Shown here one piece after another: positions 53,074 to 61,386 of a DNA stretch of 64,000 bases. The position numbers and the translations under genes are program-made. Each line of letters starts with the position of its first letter. Position 1 is the first letter of the stretch. Under the pieces are notes generated by a model, which was not told the DNA's origin, ran no database searches, and was given only the letters and a program-made list of their open reading frames with translations. Source of the stretch: Polaribacter sp. SA4-12 (lineage in GTDB: Bacteria > Bacteroidota > Bacteroidia > Flavobacteriales > Flavobacteriaceae); the NCBI RefSeq assembly GCF_002163675.1, contig NZ_CP019334.1, positions 2,895,501 to 2,959,500 on the forward strand, in the 5' to 3' direction.

Positions 53074-53643
53074 ATGTTTCAACTAGGAAAAACAATAGTT
53101 TCAGAAGATATTATAGAAAAAGATTTTGTGTGTAATCTTTCTGCATGTGGTGGTGCTTGCTGTGTAGATGGTGAGGCTGGTGCTCCATTAGATAAAGAGG
53201 AAACTAAAATTTTAGAAAAAATTTATCCCAAAGTAAAACCTTTTTTAAGAAAAGAAGGAATAGATGTAATTGAAAAAGAAGGAACTTGGGTTACAAGTGA
53301 ATGGGGAGAGTTAGAAACTCCTTTAATTAATGGAGCTGATTGCGCTTATGTAATTTTTGATGAAAAAAATACTGCGCTTTGTGCTATTGAAGAAGCTTAC
53401 AATTCTGGTGAAATAGATTGGAAAAAACCTGTTTCTTGCCATTTATATCCTGTAAGAGTTAAAGAATATAGCGAGTTTTCTGCAGTAAATTACCACAAGT
53501 GGGAAATTTGTGATGATGCTTGTTCTTTAGGGAAAGAGTTACAAGTACCCGTATATAAGTTTGTAAAACAAGCCTTAGTAAGAAAATTCGGACAAGATTG
53601 GTATGACGAATTAGAGAAAGTAGCTGAAAAGCATTTAAAATAA
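53074..53643 (+). CDS. DUF3109 cysteine-rich protein
   Basis: 189 residues with clustered Cys (CNLSACGGACCVDGE; ADCAYVIF; CAIEEAY; VSCHLYP; CDDACSLG), the DUF3109 pattern, probably Zn or Fe-S binding. No signal peptide. Its end overlaps the converging LytS-like gene by 9 bp. Function unknown. Confidence 0.88.
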   Translation: MFQLGKTIVSEDIIEKDFVCNLSACGGACCVDGEAGAPLDKEETKILEKIYPKVKPFLRKEGIDVIEKEGTWVTSEWGELETPLINGADCAYVIFDEKNTALCAIEEAYNSGEIDWKKPVSCHLYPVRVKEYSEFSAVNYHKWEICDDACSLGKELQVPVYKFVKQALVRKFGQDWYDELEKVAEKHLK

Positions 53644-55551
53644 TGGGAACTTAATAACAACCTTAGTTCCTAGGGCATTATTATTTTCATCTTTTAAATC
53701 TTTATAAATTATAGAATAATCGTTTATTAAATTCTTTGAGAAATTGGTTAATCTATCTTTTGTTAAATTTATTCCTACAGATTTTCTATTAATAGATTTT
53801 TCAGCTTTTATTTTTGCAGCAGCATCACGTCCAATTCCATTATCTGCAATATCAATTTGAATATAATCAGAAGATATTTTATGAATATGAATTGTCATCT
53901 TTTTATCTTTTCCTTTCGAAGATAAACCATGCCATAAAGAATTTTCTAAGAAAGGTTGTAACACTAAAGGTGGAATTTTTATCGACTCTAAATTTAAGGA
54001 AGGATCAACTATAACAGAAAAGTCTATTTCATTTGAAAAACGAATATTCTCTATACTCATATAAAGCTCCATCGTTTCTATTTCTTCAGCTAACGTAGTT
54101 TCTTGTATAGAAGAAGCTTCTAGTATTTTTCGCATCAATTTCGAAAACTTGTTTAGGTAAGAAGTCGCTTTTTTCTTATCGTTTTCAATAATGTATAGTT
54201 TAATAGAATTTAGGGCATTAAACATAAAGTGAGGATTCATCTGACTTCTTAAAGCATCTTGTTTTAATGAAAGAATTCTTTTTTCATTTTTTAAACGTTT
54301 TTGTTTACTAACAGAAAAGACAACTACAGTAGTTAAAGCAAAAATACTTAAAGCCATAATCCATAAGTTTCTGTTTCTTGTAATTTGTAATTGAGCAATC
54401 TGATTCTTTTTTGCTAAATCTTTTATTTGATTTTCACTATGTTCTTTGTTATATTTACTAGTTAACTCACTGACATATAGTACGTTTCTGTCGTTAAGTG
54501 TTTTAGCACCTTCTTCTTTTGCTTTCTTGTAATAAAAGTAAGCCTTTTTATAATCTTTTTTCTTGTCATTTAACAGTGCTAGGTTTTCATTTGCTTGAAC
54601 TATAATAGCTTGTATGTTAAATTCTGTTGCAATATTTAAAGCTGTAGTTAAATTATCTTTAGATGCAGTAAGTTTATTTAAGTGTAATTGAGCTAAACCT
54701 AAAGCATTATATGTTTTAGACAGATAATACTTGTCGTTTTCCTTGATTGCTGCTTGTAAAACGGTATCTACAGTAGTAAGAGCTTGATTGTACTTTTTTT
54801 GTTTTATTAAAATATTCGCAATTCTATATCCGCAAATTATTCTACCAAGCTTAGAATCTATTTTATTGTTATAATTTAAAGATTTGTGATAATTTAAAAG
54901 TGCTTTATCTAAATTACCTAAGCCTTCATTTGCTCTTCCAATATTTTGATAGTTAATAGCAAGACCAAGTTGATGACCAAGTTCTCTTTGTGTAATAATC
55001 GATTTGCTAAACTCATTTAGTGCTAATTTATATTGTCTTAAAGAAACGTAGATATTACCAATACTATTTTGAGAAATACTAATACTTTTTTTAATACTAA
55101 CTGTAGGATTCTTAATACGAATAGCTTTATCTAATGCTCTTTGATGATAATTTAAAGCATTTCTAATATCATCTTGTCTTCTGTAAACAGAACCAATAGC
55201 ATTTAATACTTTTACTTCAGAAACGGTATCTTTTATTTTTTCGCTAATAATTAATGCTTTTTCATATTGAAAAAGAGACTTGTTAAAAAGAGAACGATCT
55301 CTATAATGCCTGCCTAGAGCATTAGAACCATAAAACTGCCCTTCTAAATATGCGTTTTCTTTACTTCTTTTTACTAGTTGTTCTAAGAGGTCTTTGTCTT
55401 CTCTTTTTTTTCTAAAAACAGAGTCAATAATATCTAAAGAAGAAATTTTATTCTCAACAAGGTATTCTATTTGTTTATTTTTTTCTTTTTTTTGAGAAAA
55501 AGAGATAATACTTAAAAACAAAAAAGTAAGCGTAAATAATTTTGACTTCAT
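53635..55551 (-). CDS. TPR-containing LytS-type sensor histidine kinase
   Basis: 638 residues: signal peptide, about seven TPR repeats (residues 65-340, e.g. ALNYHQRALDKAIRI, ALLNYHKSLNYNNKI), a coiled stretch, one TM helix (WIMALSIFALTTVVVFSV), then a His_kinase domain with NPHFMFNALNS (His441) and an ATPase domain (LENSLWHGL, DNGIGRDAA). It phosphorylates the LytTR regulator 3 bp further on. TPRs on the outside would sense a protein or peptide. Confidence 0.92.
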   Translation of the reverse strand: MKSKLFTLTFLFLSIISFSQKKEKNKQIEYLVENKISSLDIIDSVFRKKREDKDLLEQLVKRSKENAYLEGQFYGSNALGRHYRDRSLFNKSLFQYEKALIISEKIKDTVSEVKVLNAIGSVYRRQDDIRNALNYHQRALDKAIRIKNPTVSIKKSISISQNSIGNIYVSLRQYKLALNEFSKSIITQRELGHQLGLAINYQNIGRANEGLGNLDKALLNYHKSLNYNNKIDSKLGRIICGYRIANILIKQKKYNQALTTVDTVLQAAIKENDKYYLSKTYNALGLAQLHLNKLTASKDNLTTALNIATEFNIQAIIVQANENLALLNDKKKDYKKAYFYYKKAKEEGAKTLNDRNVLYVSELTSKYNKEHSENQIKDLAKKNQIAQLQITRNRNLWIMALSIFALTTVVVFSVSKQKRLKNEKRILSLKQDALRSQMNPHFMFNALNSIKLYIIENDKKKATSYLNKFSKLMRKILEASSIQETTLAEEIETMELYMSIENIRFSNEIDFSVIVDPSLNLESIKIPPLVLQPFLENSLWHGLSSKGKDKKMTIHIHKISSDYIQIDIADNGIGRDAAAKIKAEKSINRKSVGINLTKDRLTNFSKNLINDYSIIYKDLKDENNNALGTKVVIKFPLF

Positions 55552-55554
55552 AAA

Positions 55555-56289
55555 TTAAAATTTATCTAAAAACTCTGCTTTCTTTTGGCGAGAAACTGGT
55601 ATTTTCTGATTGTTTTCTAAAACGACATAACCATCTGTTTTTAAGAATTCTTTCACTTTTTTTAAGTTGATAATATAAGAATTATGAATTCTAAAAAACA
55701 CTTCTTCTGGTAGTAATGTATTAACTTCTTTCAGCTTTTTTGTAACAACAATTTTTTTATTATTTGTAGTATAAATTGATGAGTAATTCCCATCAGATTC
55801 AATAAAAAGGATTTCTTCAGGCTCTAAAAAAATTAGTTTACCATCTGTATTAATTGTAATTTTTTTATTGTTTAATTTTTCATTAAAATTCAATAATACT
55901 TTTTCTACTTTGTTAGAGTTTAAAGATCTAATATTATACTTCTTTACTTTTGCTATAGTTTCTTCTAAATCATCAGTGTCTATAGGTTTTAATAGATAAT
56001 CTATAGCATCGTTTTTTAATGCTTTAATAGCATATTCATTATAAGCAGTTGTAATTACTACAGCAAAATCTCGAGATTTTAATTTCTTTAAAAACTGAAA
56101 ACCATCCATAGTTGGCATTTCAATATCTAAAAACAGGCAATCAATCTCATTATTAGCTAAATAAATTAAAGCTTTTTCAGGGTCATTAAAAGTAGCAATT
56201 ACATTTATTTGGTCATTAAAATTTGATAATTCCCAAGATAAACCTTGTATTGCTTTTGGTTCGTCATCAACAATAACTGATGTTAGCAT
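55555..56289 (-). CDS. LytTR-type response regulator
   Basis: About 244 residues from ATG 56289. Receiver with Asp8-Asp9, phospho-acceptor Asp55 (LFLDIEMPTMDG), Lys in YLLKPID. C-terminal LytTR DNA-binding domain (ILFIESDGNYSSIYT, FFRIHNSYIINLKKV, NQKIPVSRQKK). It pairs with the LytS-type kinase gene after it. LytTR proteins bind two 9-bp direct repeats about 21 bp apart, which is exactly what stands before the two small-RNA genes directly upstream of it. Confidence 0.95.
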   Translation of the reverse strand: MLTSVIVDDEPKAIQGLSWELSNFNDQINVIATFNDPEKALIYLANNEIDCLFLDIEMPTMDGFQFLKKLKSRDFAVVITTAYNEYAIKALKNDAIDYLLKPIDTDDLEETIAKVKKYNIRSLNSNKVEKVLLNFNEKLNNKKITINTDGKLIFLEPEEILFIESDGNYSSIYTTNNKKIVVTKKLKEVNTLLPEEVFFRIHNSYIINLKKVKEFLKTDGYVVLENNQKIPVSRQKKAEFLDKF

Positions 56290-56378
56290 AAAAAATGTTT
56301 TAACCAAAAATACTATAATATTTACATTTTGATTGTTTTAATTAAATAGAAAATACAAGATGCTTTGTTTTTAATACA

Positions 56379-56446
56379 ATTTATACAGGATTTAAAACCA
56401 TTTATACAAAAGTGAATTTTAAAACAGATAGTTCCTCTTACTTTTG
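56379..56446 (+). promoter_or_regulatory. Candidate LytTR site and promoter of sRNA 1
   Basis: ATTTATACA at 56379-56387 and 56400-56408, direct repeats with 21-bp spacing, then the -7 box TACTTTTG at 56439-56446. From the second repeat to the box: 39 bp, the same as in copy 2. Confidence 0.68.
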
Positions 56447-56450
56447 TAAA

Positions 56451-56564
56451 GCATTTTGGGGGAAATGCAAAAATTTAAGAAAACATTAAGTTTATTGATT
56501 GATTAACTGTAGGGGGATAATCAATTTATAGTAAAAAAGCATCACTATTTAGTGATGCTTTTTT
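56451..56564 (+). ncRNA. Small RNA 1 (G5-loop sRNA)
   Basis: ~114-nt RNA starting just after the -7 box. Hairpin 1: GCATTT, loop TGGGGG, AAATGC (56451-56468). Hairpin 2: TTGATTAAC (56499-56507) with GATAATCAA (56516-56524), loop TGTAGGGG. Terminator AAAAAAGCATCAC/GTGATGCTTTTTT (56533-56564). No ORF of note. Tandem with sRNA 2. Likely activated or repressed by the adjacent LytTR regulator; targets not known. Confidence 0.7.
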
Positions 56565-56741
56565 AGTGGAATTCATTTATATATTTTTAGTTATTAAAAG
56601 ATCTAATTTAATTTATTTGATAATTATCCAAGATAACTCTGTAAAACTCTAATTTTTCTATTAATATAAAAGATACTGTAATTTTTGAATTTAGGTTGCT
56701 TTATTAATTTGATAGATATTCTTTATTTTATTTTTTATGCA

Positions 56742-56809
56742 ATTTATACAGTATTTAGTGCCATTCATACAAAAGTGAATTTTTAAATAGTTTGTTTCCC
56801 TTACTTTTG
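56742..56809 (+). promoter_or_regulatory. Candidate LytTR site and promoter of sRNA 2
   Basis: ATTTATACA (56742-56750) and ATTCATACA (56763-56771), again 21 bp apart, and TACTTTTG at 56802-56809. The surrounding DNA between the copies (56565-56741) has diverged, so the match is selective. Confidence 0.68.
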
Positions 56810-56813
56810 TAGA

Positions 56814-56928
56814 GCGTTTTGGGGGAAATGCAAAAAATAAAAATGAATTAAGTTTATTGATTGATTAACTGTAGGGGGTTAACCAATTTATATTAAAAAA
56901 GCATCACTTTTTAGTGATGTTTTTTTTT
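56814..56928 (+). ncRNA. Small RNA 2 (G5-loop sRNA)
   Basis: Second copy: GCGTTT, loop TGGGGG, AAATGC (56814-56831, G-U pair on the plus strand only). TTGATTAAC (56861-56869) with GTTAACCAA (56878-56886), partner changed relative to sRNA 1. Terminator 56895-56928 with a G-U closing pair. The wobbles support the plus strand as the transcribed one. Confidence 0.7.
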
Positions 56929-56980
56929 GTGGCATATTCTTTGTTTTAACAAAGTCTTAACATTTAAAAACTTTCTGATT

Positions 56981-57727
56981 ATGAAAAATGTAAAAAAGTT
57001 ACCAAGCAAACAATTAGAGAAATTCTCTAACATTTTTATGCAGTTAGGGTTGGTCTTAGTACTCTTTGTAGTATATGTAGCCTTAGAGTATAAAACAGAA
57101 CAAAAGACTATTGTAAGTTGTGTCTTTTTAGATAAAGGTAGTGTGGTTAATATAGAACCAGACGCAGACGTTATTTTTAAAAGAGAACCGAAAGTTATTC
57201 CTAAAGCAGAAATAGTAAAAATAGCACCGCTTTTAATTGATGAAGTTGTAAAAGGAGATAATACTATTAAAGAAATTATTTTTGATGATACTCCTGATGA
57301 ACTCCCAACCATAATAGATATTAAAGCTTTAGTTGTAGTAAAAGAACCTGAGAAATTTAACCCAGAAGATGCAGTTCCTTTTGTGAATTTACAAAACGCA
57401 CCGGTTTTTAAAGGATGTGAAAATTTATCAAAAGAAGATAATAAAGTTTGTTTTGATAAAAAAATGAAGCAATTTGTGCAACGTAATTTCGATATTTCTT
57501 TGGCAAACGAATTAGGTTTACATTCTGGTAATCATAGAATACAAACACAGTTTATCATCAACCAAAAAGGAAGTATTATAGATGTGGAAATAAGAGCGCC
57601 TCATAAAAAATTAAAAAATGAAGCTCAAAGAATTATAAATAAGCTTCCAAAGTTTAAACCAGGTAAGCAAAATAGTAGAACAGTAAAAGTTAGATATTTA
57701 TTACCAATTACTTTTAAAATTGAGTAA
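56981..57727 (+). CDS. TonB-type protein 2
   Basis: About 248 residues from ATG 56981. TM helix (IFMQLGLVLVLFVVYVAL), linker without the usual Pro-rich run, and a TonB-like C-terminal domain (APVFKGCENLSKEDNKVCF, KFKPGKQNSRTVKVRYLLPI). It resembles the 50929 protein closely in the TM and C-terminal regions. It lies downstream of sRNA 2 on the same strand; read-through from that promoter is possible but a terminator intervenes. Confidence 0.85.
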   Translation: MKNVKKLPSKQLEKFSNIFMQLGLVLVLFVVYVALEYKTEQKTIVSCVFLDKGSVVNIEPDADVIFKREPKVIPKAEIVKIAPLLIDEVVKGDNTIKEIIFDDTPDELPTIIDIKALVVVKEPEKFNPEDAVPFVNLQNAPVFKGCENLSKEDNKVCFDKKMKQFVQRNFDISLANELGLHSGNHRIQTQFIINQKGSIIDVEIRAPHKKLKNEAQRIINKLPKFKPGKQNSRTVKVRYLLPITFKIE

Positions 57728-57732
57728 TATAG

Positions 57733-57759
57733 AAACCCAACCATTTGGTTGGGTTTTTT
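57733..57759 (+). terminator. Terminator after TonB-type protein 2
   Basis: AAACCCAACC/GGTTGGGTTT arms with T6. Confidence 0.85.
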
Positions 57760-57782
57760 GTTGAAAACGGTTTATAATTTAT

Positions 57783-57790
57783 TATTTTTG
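57783..57790 (+). promoter_or_regulatory. -7 box TATTTTTG, 4 nt before ATG
   Basis: Consensus box ending four bases before the deoC ATG (57795), as for DUF3109. Confidence 0.55.
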
Positions 57791-57794
57791 TAAT

Positions 57795-58541
57795 ATGGAA
57801 ATCAATCAATATTTAGACGCTACTTACTTAAAAACAGCAAGTCAAGCAAACCTTTCAGAAGAAGAGAATCAACAAAAAGTTATTGATCTAATCAAAGAAG
57901 CTATTTTGTATGATTATAAATTAATAATGATTCGTGCAAAATATATTCCTTTAGCAAAAGAAATGCTTCAAGAAGCAAGTAAAAGTAACCTTATAGGTAC
58001 AGTTATTGGCTTTCATGAAGGAACTTATACCGTTGAAGAAAAATTAGAAGAAGCACAAAAAGCGATTAATTTAGGTGCCGATGAGTTAGATTTTGTGGTA
58101 AATTATGAAGCTTTTAAAAGAGGAGAAATAGATTTAGTTAAAAATGAAATTACAAAAGGAATTGAACTTTCTTTAGCTAATAATAAGGTTGTAAAATGGA
58201 TAATTGAGGTAGCTGCCTTAACAAGCAAAGAAATAATTGTAATTTCGCAATTAATTAAAGACATTGTTTTTGATGTTTTTGGTGAAGAAAATGCAGATAA
58301 AGTTTTTGTAAAATCATCAACTGGTTTTTTTAAAACAGAAAACAATTTGCCAAATGGAGCTACGTTTGAAACTATGAAGTTAATAGTAGAAAATGCAAAG
58401 CCATTAAAAATAAAAGCAGCTGGAGGAGTAAGAGATTATGAAACTGCTGTAAAAATGGTTGAATTAGGAGTAGATAGAATTGGTACATCATCTTCTAAAG
58501 AGATTGTTAATAAAGAAAATAATTCAAATTCAGGTTACTAA
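57795..58541 (+). CDS. deoC: Deoxyribose-phosphate aldolase
   Basis: 248 residues, class I aldolase (TIM barrel): cleaves 2-deoxyribose-5-phosphate to glyceraldehyde-3-phosphate and acetaldehyde. Motifs: ADELDFVVNYEAF, KVFVKSSTGF (Schiff-base Lys region), IKAAGGVRDYETA and RIGTSS. The next gene starts 2 bp after its stop with TTG. Confidence 0.94.
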   Translation: MEINQYLDATYLKTASQANLSEEENQQKVIDLIKEAILYDYKLIMIRAKYIPLAKEMLQEASKSNLIGTVIGFHEGTYTVEEKLEEAQKAINLGADELDFVVNYEAFKRGEIDLVKNEITKGIELSLANNKVVKWIIEVAALTSKEIIVISQLIKDIVFDVFGEENADKVFVKSSTGFFKTENNLPNGATFETMKLIVENAKPLKIKAAGGVRDYETAVKMVELGVDRIGTSSSKEIVNKENNSNSGY

Positions 58542-58543
58542 TT

Positions 58544-59116
58544 TTGAAAGATTATTTTGCACATGAAACCGCTGTAATAGATGCAGATTGCAGTATTGGA
58601 AAAAATACCAAAATTTGGCATTTTAGTCATATTATGTCTAATTGTGTTATTGGTGAACAATGCAATATTGGTCAAAATGTAGTGGTTTCTCCAGAAGTAA
58701 TTTTAGGTAAAAATGTTAAAGTACAAAACAACGTTTCTATTTATACAGGCGTAATTTGTGAAGATGATGTTTTTTTAGGTCCTTCAATGGTTTTTACAAA
58801 TGTGATAAACCCAAGAAGTGCTATCAAAAGAAAGAACGAATATCAAAAAACTTTAGTAAAAAAAGGTGCAAGTATTGGTGCTAATGCAACGATTGTTTGT
58901 GGTAATACTATTGGCGAATATGCTTTTATTGGAGCAGGATCTGTCGTTACTAAAGAAGTTTTACCTTTTGCACTTGTAGTTGGTAACCCATCAAAACAAA
59001 TTGGTTGGGTAAGTGAATATGGCCATACTTTAGAGTTTAATGAAAACGGAATTGCAATTTGTAAGGAAAGCAATCAAAAATATCAATTAAAAAATAACAC
59101 TGTTATAAAATTATAG
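58544..59116 (+). CDS. Left-handed beta-helix acyltransferase (hexapeptide repeat)
   Basis: 190 residues built from hexapeptide repeats (CSIGKNTKIWHFSHI, CNIGQNVVVSPEVILGKNV, GASIGANATIVCGNTIG), similar to WbpD/WlbB-type sugar O- or N-acetyltransferases. Active-site-like His in IWHFSHIM. The start is TTG (58544); the next in-frame ATG is 30 codons in. It lies between deoC and the RemB-like gene with 2- and 1-bp gaps, so an operon. Confidence 0.87.
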   Translation: MKDYFAHETAVIDADCSIGKNTKIWHFSHIMSNCVIGEQCNIGQNVVVSPEVILGKNVKVQNNVSIYTGVICEDDVFLGPSMVFTNVINPRSAIKRKNEYQKTLVKKGASIGANATIVCGNTIGEYAFIGAGSVVTKEVLPFALVVGNPSKQIGWVSEYGHTLEFNENGIAICKESNQKYQLKNNTVIKL

Positions 59117-59117
59117 G

Positions 59118-61184
59118 ATGATAAAAAAATACGTATTTCTAGTTTTATTATTTCCCACACTATTTTTTGCTCAAGAAGAAAGATATCCAATCTTTGATGT
59201 CTGTAAAGGAGCTGAAATAGAATCTTTAAAAGATTGTTTCTACACAACAGCAAGAAAACATTTTTTTGCAGAATTTAAAACTCCAGCAATTGTAGAAAAT
59301 GAAAGTTTTAATGGAACAGTTAATACTATTTTTGCAGTTACTGCAGAAGGTGAATTTAAATTGATTTACGTTAACACTCCTTATGAAGGAATTAGAGAAG
59401 AAGTAAAAAGAGCTTTTAAAGTTTTTCCGAAAATTACTCCAGGTTGGTACAATAACCACGCAATAGAAATGAAGTTCGAACTTCCTATTAAGTTTCCTAT
59501 AATAGAAAATTCTATTAGTTACGATGTAAAACCTTCAATAGAAATTAAGAAAGAAAACTTATTAGATGTTGTGGAAAAAAATAGAATTGCAGATTCTACC
59601 TTTTTAGAGCATAGCAGTAAATTAAATATTCCGTTTACGCATAAGAACTATGTAGACTATGAGTTTGCTTTACATAAAGCAAAAGGAACACATACTGCTT
59701 CTAAACCATATACTTACAATGAAGTTGGTGAGTATTATAACTTAACAGAAGAGAAGAAAAAGTTTTTAAAACCAAATAAAAGAACTTGGTTAGGTAATAA
59801 AGTTTGGAACGAACATTTATTACAAATTAAAAAGGAAGATTATTGGTTAACAGTAGACTTTCTATTTGATGTTCAGTTAGGAAAAGATAATTCAGATTTA
59901 GCGTATACATTCAATAATTCTAGAATTGTAAATGTTAATGGAGAAATTGGAAATAATTTTTCATTCTCTACAACGTATTCAGAAAGTCAAGGTAGGTTTG
60001 CAGAGTATGTAAATAGTTACGTTACAAACCCAGCAGCAAATTTTAAACCTAAAAATTCAGAAGGTTTAGTTCCTGGTAGAGGAAAGACTAAAGGACATAG
60101 AACAGATTCTCATGATTATCCTGTTGCAGAGGCTTATTTAGCATACACGCCAAATAAACACATGCAATTTCAATTTGGTAATGGTAAAAACTTTATTGGA
60201 GATGGTTATAGATCTTTTATTTTATCAGATGTTTCTTCTCCAACAACCTATTTAAAAATGAAGGTTGATTTATGGAAATTTCAATACACAAATATTTGGA
60301 TGTGGAATACAGAACCATCTATTAGTTCTGTTTCTGACCCAAATGAACATGCAAGAAAATACGTAGCAGCCCATTATTTGAGTGTTAATATTACAGATCG
60401 ATTAAATTTAGGCTTTTTTGAAACAGCAATTTCTGCTGGAGAAAATGGTATAGATGCAGGTTTTTTAAATCCAATAATATTTTATAGATCTTTAGAGTTT
60501 AATAGAGGTGAAGATGCAGGTAATGCAATTATTGGTTTAACAGGAAAATATAAACTGAACGATAATATTTCTTTATATTCTCAATTTATGATTGATGAGT
60601 TTTCTTTTGGAAACTTTAGTGATTTAAGTGATTGGAAACATAAGTTTGCTTACCAAATGGGAGCAAAGTATTTTGATGCTTTTAATGTTAAAGATTTATT
60701 TTTACAATTAGAATACAATCGTGCTCGTCCTTATACTTTTGCACATAAATCGCCAATTTTAAATTATGGTAACTATAGTCAGCCACTTGGGCATTTATGG
60801 GGAGCTAACTTTTGGGAAGCAATTGCAATTGCGAGATATAAAAAAGATAGATGGAGTGGTAGTGCTAAAATTATCTTAGGTAAAAAAGGTTTTGATTTAG
60901 ATGATCAAATAATAAGTTATGGTGGAGATCTTTATCAATCTTATGAAGATAGGTTAGCGGATACCGGTATTGAAATTGCTCAAGGTAACACTGCAAACAT
61001 ATTTATTGCAGATATACAAGCTAACTATTTAATAAACCCATCTAATAATACAAATCTATTTGCAAGTTTATCTTATAGAAATTTCTCACCAGATACACCT
61101 ATAATAAGCTCTCCTTCAGGATCAAATGTGTGGTTTAGTGTAGGGGTAAAAGCAGATTTATTTAATTGGTATTTTGATTTTTAA
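59118..61184 (+). CDS. remB: RemB-like gliding motility outer-membrane protein
   Basis: 688 residues: signal peptide (LLFPTLFFAQ), an N-terminal TonB-C-like domain (YPIFDVCKGAEIESLKDCF, FKVFPKITPGWYNN) and a C-terminal Wzi/capsule-assembly-like beta-barrel (QFQFGNGKNFIGDGYRSFI, MDPNEH-type segment, IARYKKDRWSGSAKI). RemB of Flavobacterium has this architecture and is needed for gliding. The two-Cys motif is shared with the two TonB-type proteins in this window. Last gene of the deoC operon. Confidence 0.75.
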   Translation: MIKKYVFLVLLFPTLFFAQEERYPIFDVCKGAEIESLKDCFYTTARKHFFAEFKTPAIVENESFNGTVNTIFAVTAEGEFKLIYVNTPYEGIREEVKRAFKVFPKITPGWYNNHAIEMKFELPIKFPIIENSISYDVKPSIEIKKENLLDVVEKNRIADSTFLEHSSKLNIPFTHKNYVDYEFALHKAKGTHTASKPYTYNEVGEYYNLTEEKKKFLKPNKRTWLGNKVWNEHLLQIKKEDYWLTVDFLFDVQLGKDNSDLAYTFNNSRIVNVNGEIGNNFSFSTTYSESQGRFAEYVNSYVTNPAANFKPKNSEGLVPGRGKTKGHRTDSHDYPVAEAYLAYTPNKHMQFQFGNGKNFIGDGYRSFILSDVSSPTTYLKMKVDLWKFQYTNIWMWNTEPSISSVSDPNEHARKYVAAHYLSVNITDRLNLGFFETAISAGENGIDAGFLNPIIFYRSLEFNRGEDAGNAIIGLTGKYKLNDNISLYSQFMIDEFSFGNFSDLSDWKHKFAYQMGAKYFDAFNVKDLFLQLEYNRARPYTFAHKSPILNYGNYSQPLGHLWGANFWEAIAIARYKKDRWSGSAKIILGKKGFDLDDQIISYGGDLYQSYEDRLADTGIEIAQGNTANIFIADIQANYLINPSNNTNLFASLSYRNFSPDTPIISSPSGSNVWFSVGVKADLFNWYFDF

Positions 61185-61233
61185 ATTTTATATCTTTATT
61201 TGGTATTAACAAACAATATTATATATATTTGCA

Positions 61234-61261
61234 GTGTGATTTTTTATTAAATCACACTTTT
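61234..61261 (+). terminator. First of two tandem terminators after remB
   Basis: GTGTGATTT/AAATCACAC arms then T5. The TATATTTG box at 61224-61231 ends two bases before it. Confidence 0.75.
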
Positions 61262-61280
61262 TCTTTTTCATAGCAATTTT

Positions 61281-61309
61281 CCCACTCAATTTATTGAGTG
61301 GGTTTTTTT
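61281..61309 (+). terminator. Second terminator after remB
   Basis: CCCACTCAAT/ATTGAGTGGG arms followed by T7. Confidence 0.85.
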
Positions 61310-61362
61310 ATATGTAAAAGTTAAAAGCTGGCTAAAAACATTGTAAAGTCATAATTATCAAA

Positions 61363-61370
61363 TATCTTTG
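61363..61370 (+). promoter_or_regulatory. -7 box TATCTTTG before ctaB
   Basis: Consensus TAnnTTTG 16 bases before the ctaB ATG. Confidence 0.6.
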
Positions 61371-61386
61371 CAGACTATTTTGTAAA

